64,000 nucleotides of DNA, taken from NCBI GenBank assembly GCA_034387635.1, contig JAOANU010000022.1, forward strand, positions 62,001 to 126,000. The letters are read 5' to 3'. Positions within the stretch are counted from its first letter, which is position 1. Each line of letters opens with the position of its first letter. The notes below the pieces were generated by a model. The model did no database searches. It had not been told where the DNA came from and worked only from the letters and a program-made list of their open reading frames with translations. This document shows positions 32,685-44,000 of the stretch, piece after piece. The stretch is from Rhodosporidiobolus odoratus. Lineage: Eukaryota > Basidiomycota > Microbotryomycetes > Sporidiobolales > Sporidiobolaceae. The position numbers and the translations under genes were made by a program.

Positions 32685-33058
32685 GCCTCTCGGCTGATGC
32701 GTACCGCAGTATGTCTAAGGCATGCAAGCTATGCGACTGTGCCGGCTTGTTCGAGGGTGAGATCGAGTCGACAAGTCAGAAAGGAAAAGAGTCGAGGAGG
32801 AAGGTCGAAGGGTCGAGCATACTTGCTTGCATGCAAAGTCCGGCACAGGCACGGAAGAATGCCGCTGCGCGGATTGGAAGTATGATAGGCTCTCCGCTTG
32901 TTACATCGTCGCGAGATTCTTCGAGGTCAACGCGACAACTCGCTCCAGATTCGTCCTCCTCCGCGTTCGTCGATCTACTCGTATAGCTACACGGCCGGCG
33001 ACAGAGATATCTGATACCTCAGTCAAGCCTGCCTCGCCGCCTCATCATCCCCGCAGCG
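32685..33058 (+). other. Intergenic: Med16-like 3' flank and Tdp1-like 5' leader
   Basis: About 370 bases with no coding frame I would support. Confidence 0.5.
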
Positions 33059-34901
33059 ATGGACGCGCTCATCGACGCCCGCGAGGAGGAAGACTTCCAA
33101 CGCGCCATTGCACTCTCGCTAGCTGAGCAGCAAGGCGGAGGACTCGCCAGTACTCCTCAACATACTATATCTAGCGCCACGTCGAGTTGCGAACGCCCCA
33201 GAGCTAATCGCGAGCCATCTCCTGCCTCGAAACGAACGGCATCGTCTCCCACCCTGTCCTCTTCCTGCGGCAACGACCTCTACCTCGAGCTACTTCAGTA
33301 TCAGACACAAGCTATGCAGCGCGGCTACCGCGGTGACGCGTCAGCCTCGGCAATCAGCTACGAGCGACTCGAGACATGGCAAGTCGCCGCGTTAGATCTG
33401 GCGCAGTCACCCCAAATGCAAGCCATAGCACCGCAACTCATGCACAGACTGCAAGAGGTGGCTCTAGGCTCAGATGCAGAAACAGACAAGCGGGAGGGAA
33501 AGGTCCCGGAGGTACAGCCTTGGCGTGCGTTCCCCTTTTTTCTTTCTTTCTCTTGCCTTGTAGTAAGCTGACCAACAGAGCATCGGCAGCCGAGGGTCTC
33601 GCCAGATACCGAAGCGGCGCACTTCGTATCACAAGGACTCCCGGTCGAGCTACCGCTAGCACGCCCAATTGCATCGAGGTCGGCGAAGTGCTGAGGAAAG
33701 AGTCTATGCTCGGCGGCTTTATCGGTGGGTTCATCCTCGAGCACGACTTTCTCGTTCCGTTCTTGCCTGTCGAAGGCTCGGGACCACACTCGAGGCGGGA
33801 TGTTCCGGTACGTAGCCTGTTCCGTGTATTCTCGCTCGAAAGCTTTCCTTCCTTTCTTCATCCTGACTTTGCCACATTCACCGACTCCTTCTCCTTCGCG
33901 CAGCTGTATATCTCTCGAGACCTCGATGCGGATCCCCTGCGCAACCTTGCCTGCCTCCAAGCTGGGGTGTCCATTCCCGTACCGTCGAACGACAAGCTCA
34001 CTCAGAAAGACGGCGAGAAGGTCGCCGACCCCCTTTGCGAGCTCTACAGGCGCATGCTCGGTCCCAACTGGAACGCCTCGTATCCTTGGACGTCCGGCTG
34101 CGCTCACAGCAAGTTCTTTCTCATCCGCTATGAAGGGTTCTTGCTTCTCGGCATCACTTCCTGCAACTTCATGAGGATCGATATGGAGCTGTCGGACAAC
34201 GTGCGCTGTGGTCGTCTCTCCTTCTGACCTCGCATCCGACTGATTCTCATCGACTGCTACGAGTAGCACTGGTTCATCATGTCCTTCCCCGAACTCCCCA
34301 CTCCCGCACGGCTCGATCAGGTAACGCCTTTCGAGCAGATGCTCCTTTCTCACTGCTTTTCCCGCGACTGCCCTCAAGTCTTTCTCGACCTCATCTCGCG
34401 CTGCTACGACTTCTCCGCCGCTCAAGACCGCTGTCACCTCGTCGTCTCTGAGGCGAAGGTCAAGCACGGCGCTGTCGCGGATAGCTATGGCGCCCTTCGC
34501 CTAAACGCGCTGGCTCGTCAGCTCATCGATAAGAAGTGTATCAAGAAGGACCGACTCGAACTAGAGATCTGCACTGGTAGCGTGGGCGTACTCAACGAGA
34601 CTTGGGTGAGAAAGATGGATTGGGTGTTGAAGGGGAAGAGGGTGGACAAACTAATGGAGATGATCGAAGAGAACGAGGTGGATCAGCTGGAGATGCCGGA
34701 GTGGAGGGTCGTGTTTCCGACGAAGCAGAACGTATGGAGCTGCGATGACGCGGTACGGGAGGTACGCTTCTGTTTCATGCTCGCCTTATTCTCCTCCTCC
34801 TCGTACAGCGCACCCTCACATACCGCTCCGTCAGCCATCCGCTCGTCGACCAGTTGCTCAGCCCTCGTCAGATAGCTATCTACGGAAGGCAAGCCTTGTG
34901 A
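33059..34901 (+). CDS. UIM-containing tyrosyl-DNA phosphodiesterase-like protein, C-terminally short
   Basis: Five exons (33059-33524, 33581-33807, 33904-34200, 34267-34761, 34809-34901) join in phase to 525 residues. An N-terminal ubiquitin-interacting motif is visible (EEDFQRAIALSLAEQQ). The Tdp1-like part begins near RITRTPGRATAS and FILEHDFLVPFLP. It has a first HxK(x17)N motif, HSKFFLIRYEGF through TSCNF, matching the spacing of the human H263, K265 and N283. Further on come DNHWFIMSFPELP, LEICTGSVGVLNETWV and WRVVFPTKQNVW. Tdp1 enzymes need a second HxK...N set about 230 residues later to cleave DNA-protein adducts. It is absent: the protein stops shortly after VFPTKQ, at TGA 34899-34901, with no relic beyond. 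It is either an inactive or repurposed version, or a decayed gene. Confidence 0.75.
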
Positions 34902-35276
34902 GATCGGCAGGGAGCAGAAGCGGAAGATGGAGTGATGGGGTTAACTTGTACATGGATCGATTGGCCTTCTCAGTTTTGGGTGGCTTACTGGGCTCAGCAG
35001 CAGTCCAGGGAGACAGATACATATGCCGCTACCTCGAAATCGTGATGCCCTGCCGCTGGAAAGGTGGCCTTCTCTAGTTCTCGGACGTCGTGTTTTGGCT
35101 TGCGCCGCGGTAGAAACGAAACCATGCTTCTAACAAACCTTGCAGCGCTTTAACTGTGACCCAATTCCGACAGAGCGTCCCTACTGCAAGCGCAATCCAC
35201 AGCCTCCTTGCCAACCCGCGGCGGCTCAACAGAAAGGAGAAAAAAGCCGGATCGAAACCCCTTGCCGCATCAAGCA
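34902..35276. other. Convergent 3' flanks without a gene
   Basis: About 375 bases lie between the Tdp1-like stop and the stop of the minus-strand gene at 35277. A relic of the missing Tdp1 half was looked for here and not seen. Confidence 0.5.
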
Positions 35277-36717
35277 TCAAGCCCTAGTCCGCTCATAGCC
35301 CACCACATCCAACCCTTCCTGCACAACCTCTTCGACCTGAGGTGGCAACTCCCCTCCGCCCCAATATCCCCCCTCAAGGCTCGTTTCGCCATTGGCCCAA
35401 TCCGCTTCTTGCGTGTAAAGCGGTGGGCGGGTCAGGGACTCTTCTTCTTCCCCGTTGACGTCGAGTTCGAGAGGGGGCGGTCGGGGGACAGTCAGGACGA
35501 GGCGATTTGAAGGCGGCGCGTCGGGGAGGGGAAAAGGGAGGTCAAGGAGGGATGGTGGGGTAGAGGTGTGGGTTGGGCGGGTGACGGAGCTGCGGGCAGT
35601 AGAGCGATCAGGACTCGGCGAATGGTTTCTAGATTTCTGTGTTGCGACGTCGGAGGTGCTTCGTATGGAAGGAAGGAGAAGCGATAGGAGGGAGGAAAAG
35701 AAGAAAAAACACTCTCGCTCACCTTCTTCTCCCCTTTCTCACCCTTACCAGCTTGACCAGCTTCATCTTCCCGATCTTCCTCTCCTCACACCACTCCAAC
35801 GCCTTTTTCAACCTCTCCTCCACCCATCGAGCCTCATCCACCGCCGCTCGAACCGCACGCAAGTTTTCTCGAGTCACTTCGCCAGCCCAGCAGGCGGGGT
35901 AGCCCTGCACGGTCGACGACGAGTAAGTGAAAGGGCGAGAGACGAGTAGTAACGGGGGGAAGGGGTGAAGGGAGCAGAAGGAAAAGCAGACCTTTGACTT
36001 TGCATCGATCAGCGCGCAAGCCCTCAACCAAACCGCCGCATGTCGTGTGCTCCACTGGTGGTGGGCACTATTCAACTGATGCTCCGTCAAGACGGGAGTC
36101 GCCTGTGCTGAACAAGAAGCGGCGGGAAGATCTAAAGCGGCGGTGTTGTTGCTGTTGAATTCAAGTGGGGGTGGGGGATCCCGGTCGTCGATTCCGGCAA
36201 TGCTGAGGCTGGTGTAAGGGGTGGGAGTGATGGGGATGAGAGGCGAGCGTAGGCAGGCGACTTTCTCATAGGCTGATGCGGCGTAGTAGGCCAGAGAATA
36301 AACTGCGAAGTGAGGGAGAAGGAGATGAGGTTAGCTTGGCCACTGCCGAAGACGAGGATCGGGAGAGAAGTGACCAATGATGTCGGCCATCTTCGCCTGA
36401 TCAGCGGCGTACTGACAGCCTGTAAACAGAGCCGGTGGTAGAAGGAGCAGCCGGGAGCAGCAAGAGAGAGGGAAGGAATTCCGGATGTGCCGCCGAGTCC
36501 GTTACCCGGCGATCGAGGCCTCAGCCGGGTCTCGTCAAGACTGGGCAATGCTCCGAGCAGTCAGGCGGTACAGAGGCTCAGGCGTGCCAAGTCGACGCAA
36601 GAAGAGCAGGTCGCAGTCAGCTAGAGCGCAACCCTTTTTTCTCTTTCTCGAATCGTCAACAAACGGCGCTTTTTGTCCACGTCGACTCAAGAAGTCGATG
36701 CGATATCTGGCGGTCAT
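35277..36717 (-). CDS. Unrecognised helical protein
   Basis: Clear exons in transcript order: one near 36419-36376 (CQYAADQAKMADII), one from 36306 (VYSLAYYAASAYEKVACLRS through LTEHQLNSAHHQWSTRHAAV and LRACALIDAKSK), one around 35.9-35.75 kb (GYPACWAGEVTRENLRAVRA, ALEWCEERKIGKMKLVKL) and a last one to TGA 35279-35277 (LYTQEADWANGETSLEGGYW, EEVVQEGLDVVGYERTRA). Junctions keep frame. A possible first exon starts at the ATG at 36717 (MTARYRIDFL), but the next junction is not resolved. The middle is helical with conserved-looking Trp and His; the linker is Pro-rich. No family is recognised. Confidence 0.55.
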
Positions 36718-37025
36718 CGAGGTCCGTGCTCGGATTGAGCAGCAGCTCGGAAGGTGCATGCCGCCAAGAATAGCCAACGGACAGATCACGCGAGAGGGGA
36801 TAGTGTATATTCTCGCAGCCCGGTAAGGTAGCAATCCGTAGGGGTATCAGTAGGTGCGCAGTCAGAAATCGACAGAGAACAAGAAGGTAATGCCGTGAAA
36901 CGATGGGAATGAAGGAGAAGAAGGTAGTGATGGAGTGGATGAAAGGATGCAAACCCAGAAAAACCCTCTCGAGCGGCGCCGGATCCCACCTTCACCCTCG
37001 GCCCGCTTGTACCCGCGCCCTCTCC
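36718..37025. other. Intergenic: CAS1 3' flank and promoter of the unrecognised gene
   Basis: About 310 bases with no supported coding frame. Confidence 0.45.
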
Positions 37026-40000
37026 CTAAGCCGCCTTCGGATAAACCCTATTCAACCCCCAAAGCCCCACCCAAATAACCAAAAACCTAACCCTCAAATC
37101 CGTCTTGAGAACCTCCACAACCCTCGCCCCAGCTCCCGCTCTCCCACTCCTGCCAATCCCCTCCAATCCCTGACTTAAAGAAGTACTCCTCCCATGCCCC
37201 CCTCCTGAGGTGGCGTTCGAGTTGGGGAGTGACCCACCCGCCGCTGTCGGTCGTTCACGATCCGCCACTGTGGACAGGGCGATATACTCCCCCGTCCCTG
37301 TACCGCCAGCGGGGGTAGCGGATGGTGGCATCGAGAGAACGGCAGTAGGGAGGCGCGACGAAGGTGCAGATTTGGGAACGTAGCAGATTAAGGAGGTTAG
37401 GGCACCGGTGACGAGGGCTACTTGGTTTGACACGAAGACGAACTGTGAAACGCAGTGGAGTCCCGGGGCGATGGGAGAAACGGCGGTGGGTCAGCGCTAG
37501 CCAAAGGAAGAAGCACGCAGGCGGGAAAAAGTGAATGAGAACGAAATGGAACGGAACGTACGACGAGCGAGGTGACGACAAAATTGAGAGGTCGAAGCCA
37601 CATCCCACCGGGGATCATCATGATGATACCGCGTGTGCTATGGAGTAGTAGGTTGTAAGCGCCGTTGACCCAAATCCTCGAATCGAAGGAACCGCGAGGG
37701 GGGAACAAGAGGGAAGGAGATAGACTCACTCGCCGGCAATAAACAGATGGAACTGAAGTATGAAGGTCTCGAGGGAGCACTGCCCAAAGAAGATGAAGAA
37801 CTTGCTACTCGTACTCCTTAAAGCCGGGGTCGCGTTCCTCAGCACAATAAAGGCCAACACGGGCACCGACGAGACATAAGGATGCCACCCATTATACACA
37901 AACTTGCTCTCCCTCGTCAACTCGAACGCAAAGTATCCGACCATACCAAAGACGGACGCGATGATGGTCCATTTTTGGGCGTCGGAATAGAGAGGATGAT
38001 CGGTCAGTCGAAGGTCTTTAATCTTGATTAGGGCGAGAGCGGTGAGCATTCCAACCCAGACGATCCACATGTCGAGCGTTTGTCGAAAGCGCCATTCGGC
38101 TGCGTTCCACGAGGTGGAGAAGATCGAGTTGATGAGGGAGAAGGTGGATTCGAGCGGACCGGGGATGGTGAAGTAGGCGGCGGTGAGGGCGGCGGCGACG
38201 AAGAGCTTGGTAAGGAGGAATACGGTGTTTGAGTTATGCTTGTGGCCGAGCCAGAGGGTGACCCAGATGATGCCGAACCCTGCAAGGTGCATGAGGGGAA
38301 GGTTAGTAAGAGGGGCTAGGCTCCCCCCAACGAAAGCACGGCAAGATGCAGAGATGGATATCACTTACAGATCGTAACGAGCGGCGAGAAGTAGTAACTC
38401 AAATAATCCGTATCCATCAAATAACTCAAAACAACCGTCAACAAGTTCAACCGGACCAGAATGTTAGCCACCCTTGCAAACCCAAAGTCCGCCTTCTTCA
38501 AGAAGAAGCTGAGGTGCCCATACCCACTCATGAAGAGGTAAGCAGCGACGAGGACTCGAATCGGGTTGTAAATGCCCGAGATTTTGCTCGCGCCGAGGTA
38601 GTGGTAGATGAGAATGGCGATTTGCATCCAACCTTTCCACTCATCCGTTTGGTCTCGGTTGAGGAAGCCGAGATCCTTTTCGATGGGTTTAAGGGTGACG
38701 ACCCCGGCGAGGAGGGAGAGACCGCAGAGGATTCCGAAGGTGAGGGCATCGTATTGCTTGTTTTCTTTCAGGAAGAGCGAAGTGCGGTCGGCGAGGTAGA
38801 GCAGGGTGACGGAGAGATTAAAGATCGAGAGCGGGAGAAGGTGTTTACGGGCGGGGAAGAAGCGGAAGACGGTCGGGTTCGTATCGGCTGAAGGCGGAGA
38901 TGGAAAAAGAGGTGAGCAAGGACAAAGTCAGCTCTATTGCGAGCCCTCGCATTGTCGCGCTTACCGTCAAGTAAGACCACCGAGGTTGGCGGCATAGGGA
39001 AAAGAAGGTCGTACGCACAGCGACTGTAGAAATATAACCCCAGCGGCCCCCACGCGATCAACACGACCAACCCCAACCCTTGCACCCAGTTCGGCCTTGG
39101 GTACCTATTGCAGCACGTCTTGTCGAAAGGGAAGACCTTTGGCAAGACATCGTTGCACCTCAGGTTGAGGAGGATGCTGGCCTGCACCTTCGAGATGCTT
39201 TCTGAAAAGTGTAACCCATCAACGGTTTCGTCTTCGAGCCCTTCGATGAGTCTGTTAAACGCTCGTGGGATGGCGAGTGCAGGGGCTTGAGCGTTGACAG
39301 ACATGAGGGGCGAAGAGAACTCCCTCAATTTCGCGTCGAGCACCGTGTTCATCGCTGCGATGTCGTCGTCGTGGATCGTTGCGGCTCGTTCCGGCGAGAG
39401 GCGCGACTCGATCGCGTTCTCGACGGGAAGGAGGATGATCTCGTCTGCAAGCTGAGAGCGTCCGGATGAGGCGGCGGAGAAGACGCCGTCGATTCTTCGG
39501 TCCCAGGTGTTGATGCCGCCAGAGTCGGGATGACGGAGGTACCATATTCCTGAACCAATGACAGCAAGCGCTGGAGGTGTCGAAGAAAAAGATCCGTCGA
39601 GGAGAGAGGCGGTACGGGTACCGTTGAGAAAGGGGTCCCAGAGGAAGGTGAAGGTGATGCCGTTGACAGTGAGGGTTCGATCCGAGTGCCGTTCTGCGAT
39701 TGTGTCGACGTTTTTGTCAACATGTTTTACGGTCGCATCTGTAGGTAAAAGGTTCAACGCTCAGTCTGCACTCTACATGAAAAGAGGGTAAGAAGATGAG
39801 GGAGAAGACGCACAGAACACCTGTCTAACAGTCGAGTCTCCAACGAACACGACGTCTCGACCCGCGAAGCACTGTCCCACCTGTCTCGGCGAGTAGGGAT
39901 GAAGCATGCATCCCTCAGGCTGCCAGCTCGTGTGTTTGTTGTCAAGCCATCGACCGGTGTTCAACAGGGAACGGCAATGGTAGCGGTCACCCGAATCTAC

Positions 40001-40426
40001 AGGCGCAATGCAGGTCAGTATTCAGATATGTACGTAGCTCGACGTATTCGAATCTGGTGGTGAAGCAGCTGAACCAAACGCAAAGATGTTGTCGGCGGCA
40101 CAAATCGCCAGGTGGACGACCCAGTCTCGCTTCTTCCGCCGTCTGGGCGACATGGGCCGGTTCCCTGTACATCTTCCATGAGGGCATCGACGCCGCATTG
40201 CCCCAAGCATCCTGTAGCGGGCTCATCACCTCACCCACCAATTCACTCCCCACATTACCTCGCCCATCTCGCTCTTCTCTTACGCCAGCAAGGCTGTAAG
40301 CTGAGACGTACCGTGAATCGCCACCCTGAAGACCGCCAGTGACAGCATCAAGGCGATCAGAGCGCCGTGGAATGAGCGAGTCGGGAATTTCAACTTGTTG
40401 TCGTCGGCATCTTTTAAAGCTGCCAT
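37026..40426 (-). CDS. CAS1: CAS1-type polysaccharide O-acetyltransferase
   Basis: The family combines a lumenal SGNH-like domain with a multi-membrane acyltransferase. Cryptococcus CAS1 O-acetylates capsule polysaccharide and human CASD1 acetylates sialic acid, both in the Golgi. The gene starts at 40426 ([14 protein letters not shown], then the membrane anchor [17 protein letters not shown]). The SGNH part has [19 protein letters not shown], the Ser block [17 protein letters not shown] and the DxxH block [20 protein letters not shown]. The membrane part follows ([92 protein letters not shown]) and ends [20 protein letters not shown] before TAG 37028-37026. Several short introns interrupt it. 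The substrate here is unknown; cell-wall mannan or an extracellular polysaccharide is the natural guess. Confidence 0.88.
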
Positions 40427-41074
40427 GGCTGGAGGGAGAGTCGGGAGAGTCGAGTGAGCTAGTCAAGCTAGCCCAGAGTAAGGCCAGGATCAGCTCGTAG
40501 CAAGCGGGTGTAAGAGTGACAGACACCGCAAGTCCGAAGAAAGTGATGAGAGCCGCAACTCGAATAGATACCCGAACGACGCGCGCGCGACAAGTCAAAA
40601 GCAGCTCGCGTGTATCAAGTGAGCGTACTGTAGCATCAAAACAGCCGAGGGAAAATGGAGCAAAACCGATGACCAAGCCATCGGACAACAACCAGAAAAA
40701 AAGGACGAGGTAAAGTAGGGAGGGGTAATTGTACTTTGTTTTGCGCAGGAGAGCACCGCTGTACAACTAGTGAGGGCGAAGAGAGGAGGAGGAAGCTACT
40801 ACACACAGAGAGAGAGAACGAAAACACAACTCGAGTGAGAGAGAGAATAGGAAGGGGGGGCAAGACGAGGAAAGGCGTTTCTTTTTTTCGCCCAGGATGA
40901 AACGACGTTAAACCACGGAGAAAATGACAAGGGAGACATCTGTATGGGGTTTGCGAGCGAATGAGTGAGTAGGATGAAGGGAGGAGGACGGGAAGATGGC
41001 GGGGTATAAAGACGAGAGAGAAAGAGAAGGAACAGCTAGGAGGGGAAACAGGAAATCGACAAGGACAAAATGCT
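40427..41074 (-). other. CAS1 promoter and NOT1 3' UTR, purine-rich
   Basis: Both neighbours are on the minus strand. The stretch holds GA-rich tracts (about 40800-40860) and no gene I can support. Confidence 0.5.
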
Positions 41075-44000
41075 CTAAACGGCCTCGATGGCCTGGGCGT
41101 GCTGCTGCTGTTGTTGTTGCTGAGCGCCCGAAATCCTCGCCGCCAAGTCCGAGATGAACGACGTGAACGGCTGCACACCCCTGACTTCGGCAGGGAGACG
41201 GTCAAAGACGCCGACGACCTTGTCGTGCTGGGTGCGGAGGAGCTGAGTGAACATGAACAGGGCGCCGAAGGGTTGCGGGCGGCTGGCCATGACGCGAGAG
41301 AGGAGGACGGTGAGCTGCGAAGATGCGCAGGTAATAGTCAGCAACCGAAGACCAAGGATGAAGGAGGAAAGGGACGCACGATAGTCTCGCGAACCTCTTC
41401 CCTTTCGGTCGAGCCAAACAAGTCCAGCAAGAACGCCGCGAACCACATAGTGTGGCTCGAAGGGTACCTGAGGTGACTAACGCAGGCCGAAACGAGGCGG
41501 TAGCGGGCTGCGATTCAAGACGGGGTCAGCTTCGGGGCTCAACCGATCACGCAAGAAGAGGCGCAGTGAAAGAGGAAGACTCACGCTCCGGCTCAACGAC
41601 CTCGATGCAAGACCGCAGAAGCTTAGTCGCCTCGGCGTCCTTCAAGAAGTCAACCCTGGCAATCTGTGCCTTGCTCTTGTTGATAGCGTTGACACCGAGG
41701 TAAAGCACCAACGAATTGATGAGCGCGAGGTTGTACCTCTTCTCCCCATCCTGAGTACTCCTCGACGGGGAAGGAGCAAGGACGATGCGAGCCTTGATGA
41801 GCTCGAGGATATCGCTCGGCTTGCCCGACGAGAGGAACTGATCGATAGGGGCGCGAAGCTCGGCCGCGGAGAGCGCCGCGCTGAAATCGGTGATGAAGCT
41901 CGGGCTCTTTTGCGATTCGACCAGGCTTTCGAGCCTGAGACCGGGAGAAAGGGGGTCGGGGAGGCGGAGCTGCGAGTTGACCGGGAAGGCGGAGAGGATG
42001 AGGTTGTGAAGCTGAACGCATTGGGGCGGAATGGCGTCGCAGAGGGCGTAAGCAGCCGAGGCGAGGAACTCGGGTGTGTCGTGAAGGAGGACGAGGAGAA
42101 TGCGCTGGGCACCGATGTACAAAGTGCGGGTGGTTTCGGTCAGAGTGGTGCGGCGAAGGAAGGGCGAGAGGAAGCGGAAAAGGGCAATGAGCTGGCGGAG
42201 AAGCGAAGTCCAACCCTGCGGAAACGAGATGGTTCAGCTTCAACGCATCGCGGTAGGGAGACGATTGACATACCTCGCGGTCCGGCATTTCCAAGAGTTT
42301 CGGCATGAAGAGACGGTGAGAAATGAGAGCGACCCAGGAGAAGGCGAAGCCAGGGAAGAACATCGGCTGGAGCGTGTTGAGGGAGTGGCTGCAAGTCGCG
42401 CAACGGTTATGAGTCTCGAGCAGCTCCTGCAGAAAACAGAGATAAGGGCCTACCTCAACGCGACGAGAATCTGATAGTAACCAGCGCCAAGGTGGGACTC
42501 GAGAGCGGCAATGTTGCTCATCAAGCTCGAGAAGAACCTGAAGAACGGCTTCTGCTGGAAGTGCGGACCAAGCTCTTCGTGCGAGCTGGCGAGGACGAGA
42601 ACCACGATGGCGACAACCTTGGTCATGTAGTGAACCTTGGCCTTGTCGTTGTTGGTTCCAGCGGGGTCGGCGTGGTACTTGATCATGAAGGTGATGAGCT
42701 TGGCGAAGGCGTCGACAGGGGTGAAGATGCCGGTCGCGGCAGTACCGCCGGCGGCCTTGTTCTTGATGTACGAGTCGACCGAAACCTCGGCGCAGACACG
42801 GAAGAAGAGTGACGAAATGTCCTCGCCCTTCAGAATGCCTTGCTTCTGCAGCTGGACGACGAAGTCGACGAACGACTTCTCGACGTTTAAGCTCTGCTGG
42901 TAGAGCCTGACCCACTCGGCGAAGCAGGCCGTGAGCTGTTCGCGGACGCCGGGTTCGTCGAGAACGCCGGGCTTGACCGTGGCGGTGGCGCGAGACTGGA
43001 CCTCTTGGAGGAGTTGACGGGCAGCATCGGTCGCCTTGTTCTTCTGGACGGCCTGTTTGAGGGCATGTACGGAGTTGCTGAACTGCTTGTCGGTGGCGAC
43101 AGGCGGGACCTCCGCGAGGCAGGCCGAGACAACCTTGGCGACGAAGTCGAGGACGGGGGCGCGATACTCGCGAAGAGCCCACTTGGCAAGGTGAAGGTCG
43201 AGCTCGCCGATGGTAATGAAGCGCGCGTGGACGAGGGCGATCGTGACGGGAACGTTAAACTTGCGCTCGTCTTCGGCCATGACGAGCCACGAGATGACCT
43301 CCTTGGCGACCTTGGCAGAGATGGCGCAGAGACGCTCGGTAAGCTGGATGAAGGCGTCGTGGGCGAGCGTGGAATCGCTGCGATAGAGCAGCTGAACAAC
43401 CTTCTGCGAGCAGGCCATGGTGACCTCGTCCTTGGCGGAGCAACTCTCGACGATGGCGGGGATCTCATGCACGATGCGGCGAACGTCACTGTCCTGTCCG
43501 ACGGCGGCGAGAGTGGTCGCGTCTTCGGCCGCAAAGGCTGCGTCGAGTTCGGCAATGAGAGAAGTGAACTTTTCCATCGCTTGCTGAAGAGTGAGGACGA
43601 TAGGCTCAATGGCGGCGGCTGGAGCGGGAGTCGGCACCAAGGCAGCGGAGACGGCGGGAGAGTCGCCATACGCGCCGCCATTGCGGCTATCGACGGCTAT
43701 AAAATGAACAAGTTAAGTCAGTGAGTGACTGGGAAGAGCGAAGGGCGAGGACATACCGGGAGGGAGGGTACGGATGCGAGCGAAGTCCTCGTAGACTTGG
43801 AGCTGCGACGCTGAAAGACCGCCAAGCTTGAGGCGAAGCGGGTCAGGAAGCATTCCGGAGTAGTGAGATGCAGCCATCGCTGCGGTATCCCAGAAGGCTT
43901 CGCGAGAGCGCTGAAAGCAGAGGATGTCGGACAACGTCAGCGCTGGAGCGGAGAAAGTCCTGGAACGCCGAGAAGCAGGGAAACGCACCTCGCGATGACT

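Noticed and set aside
41650..43182. 510-codon frame overlapping NOT1
   Set aside because: It is a shadow in another frame; the NOT1 frame carries the recognisable conserved blocks.
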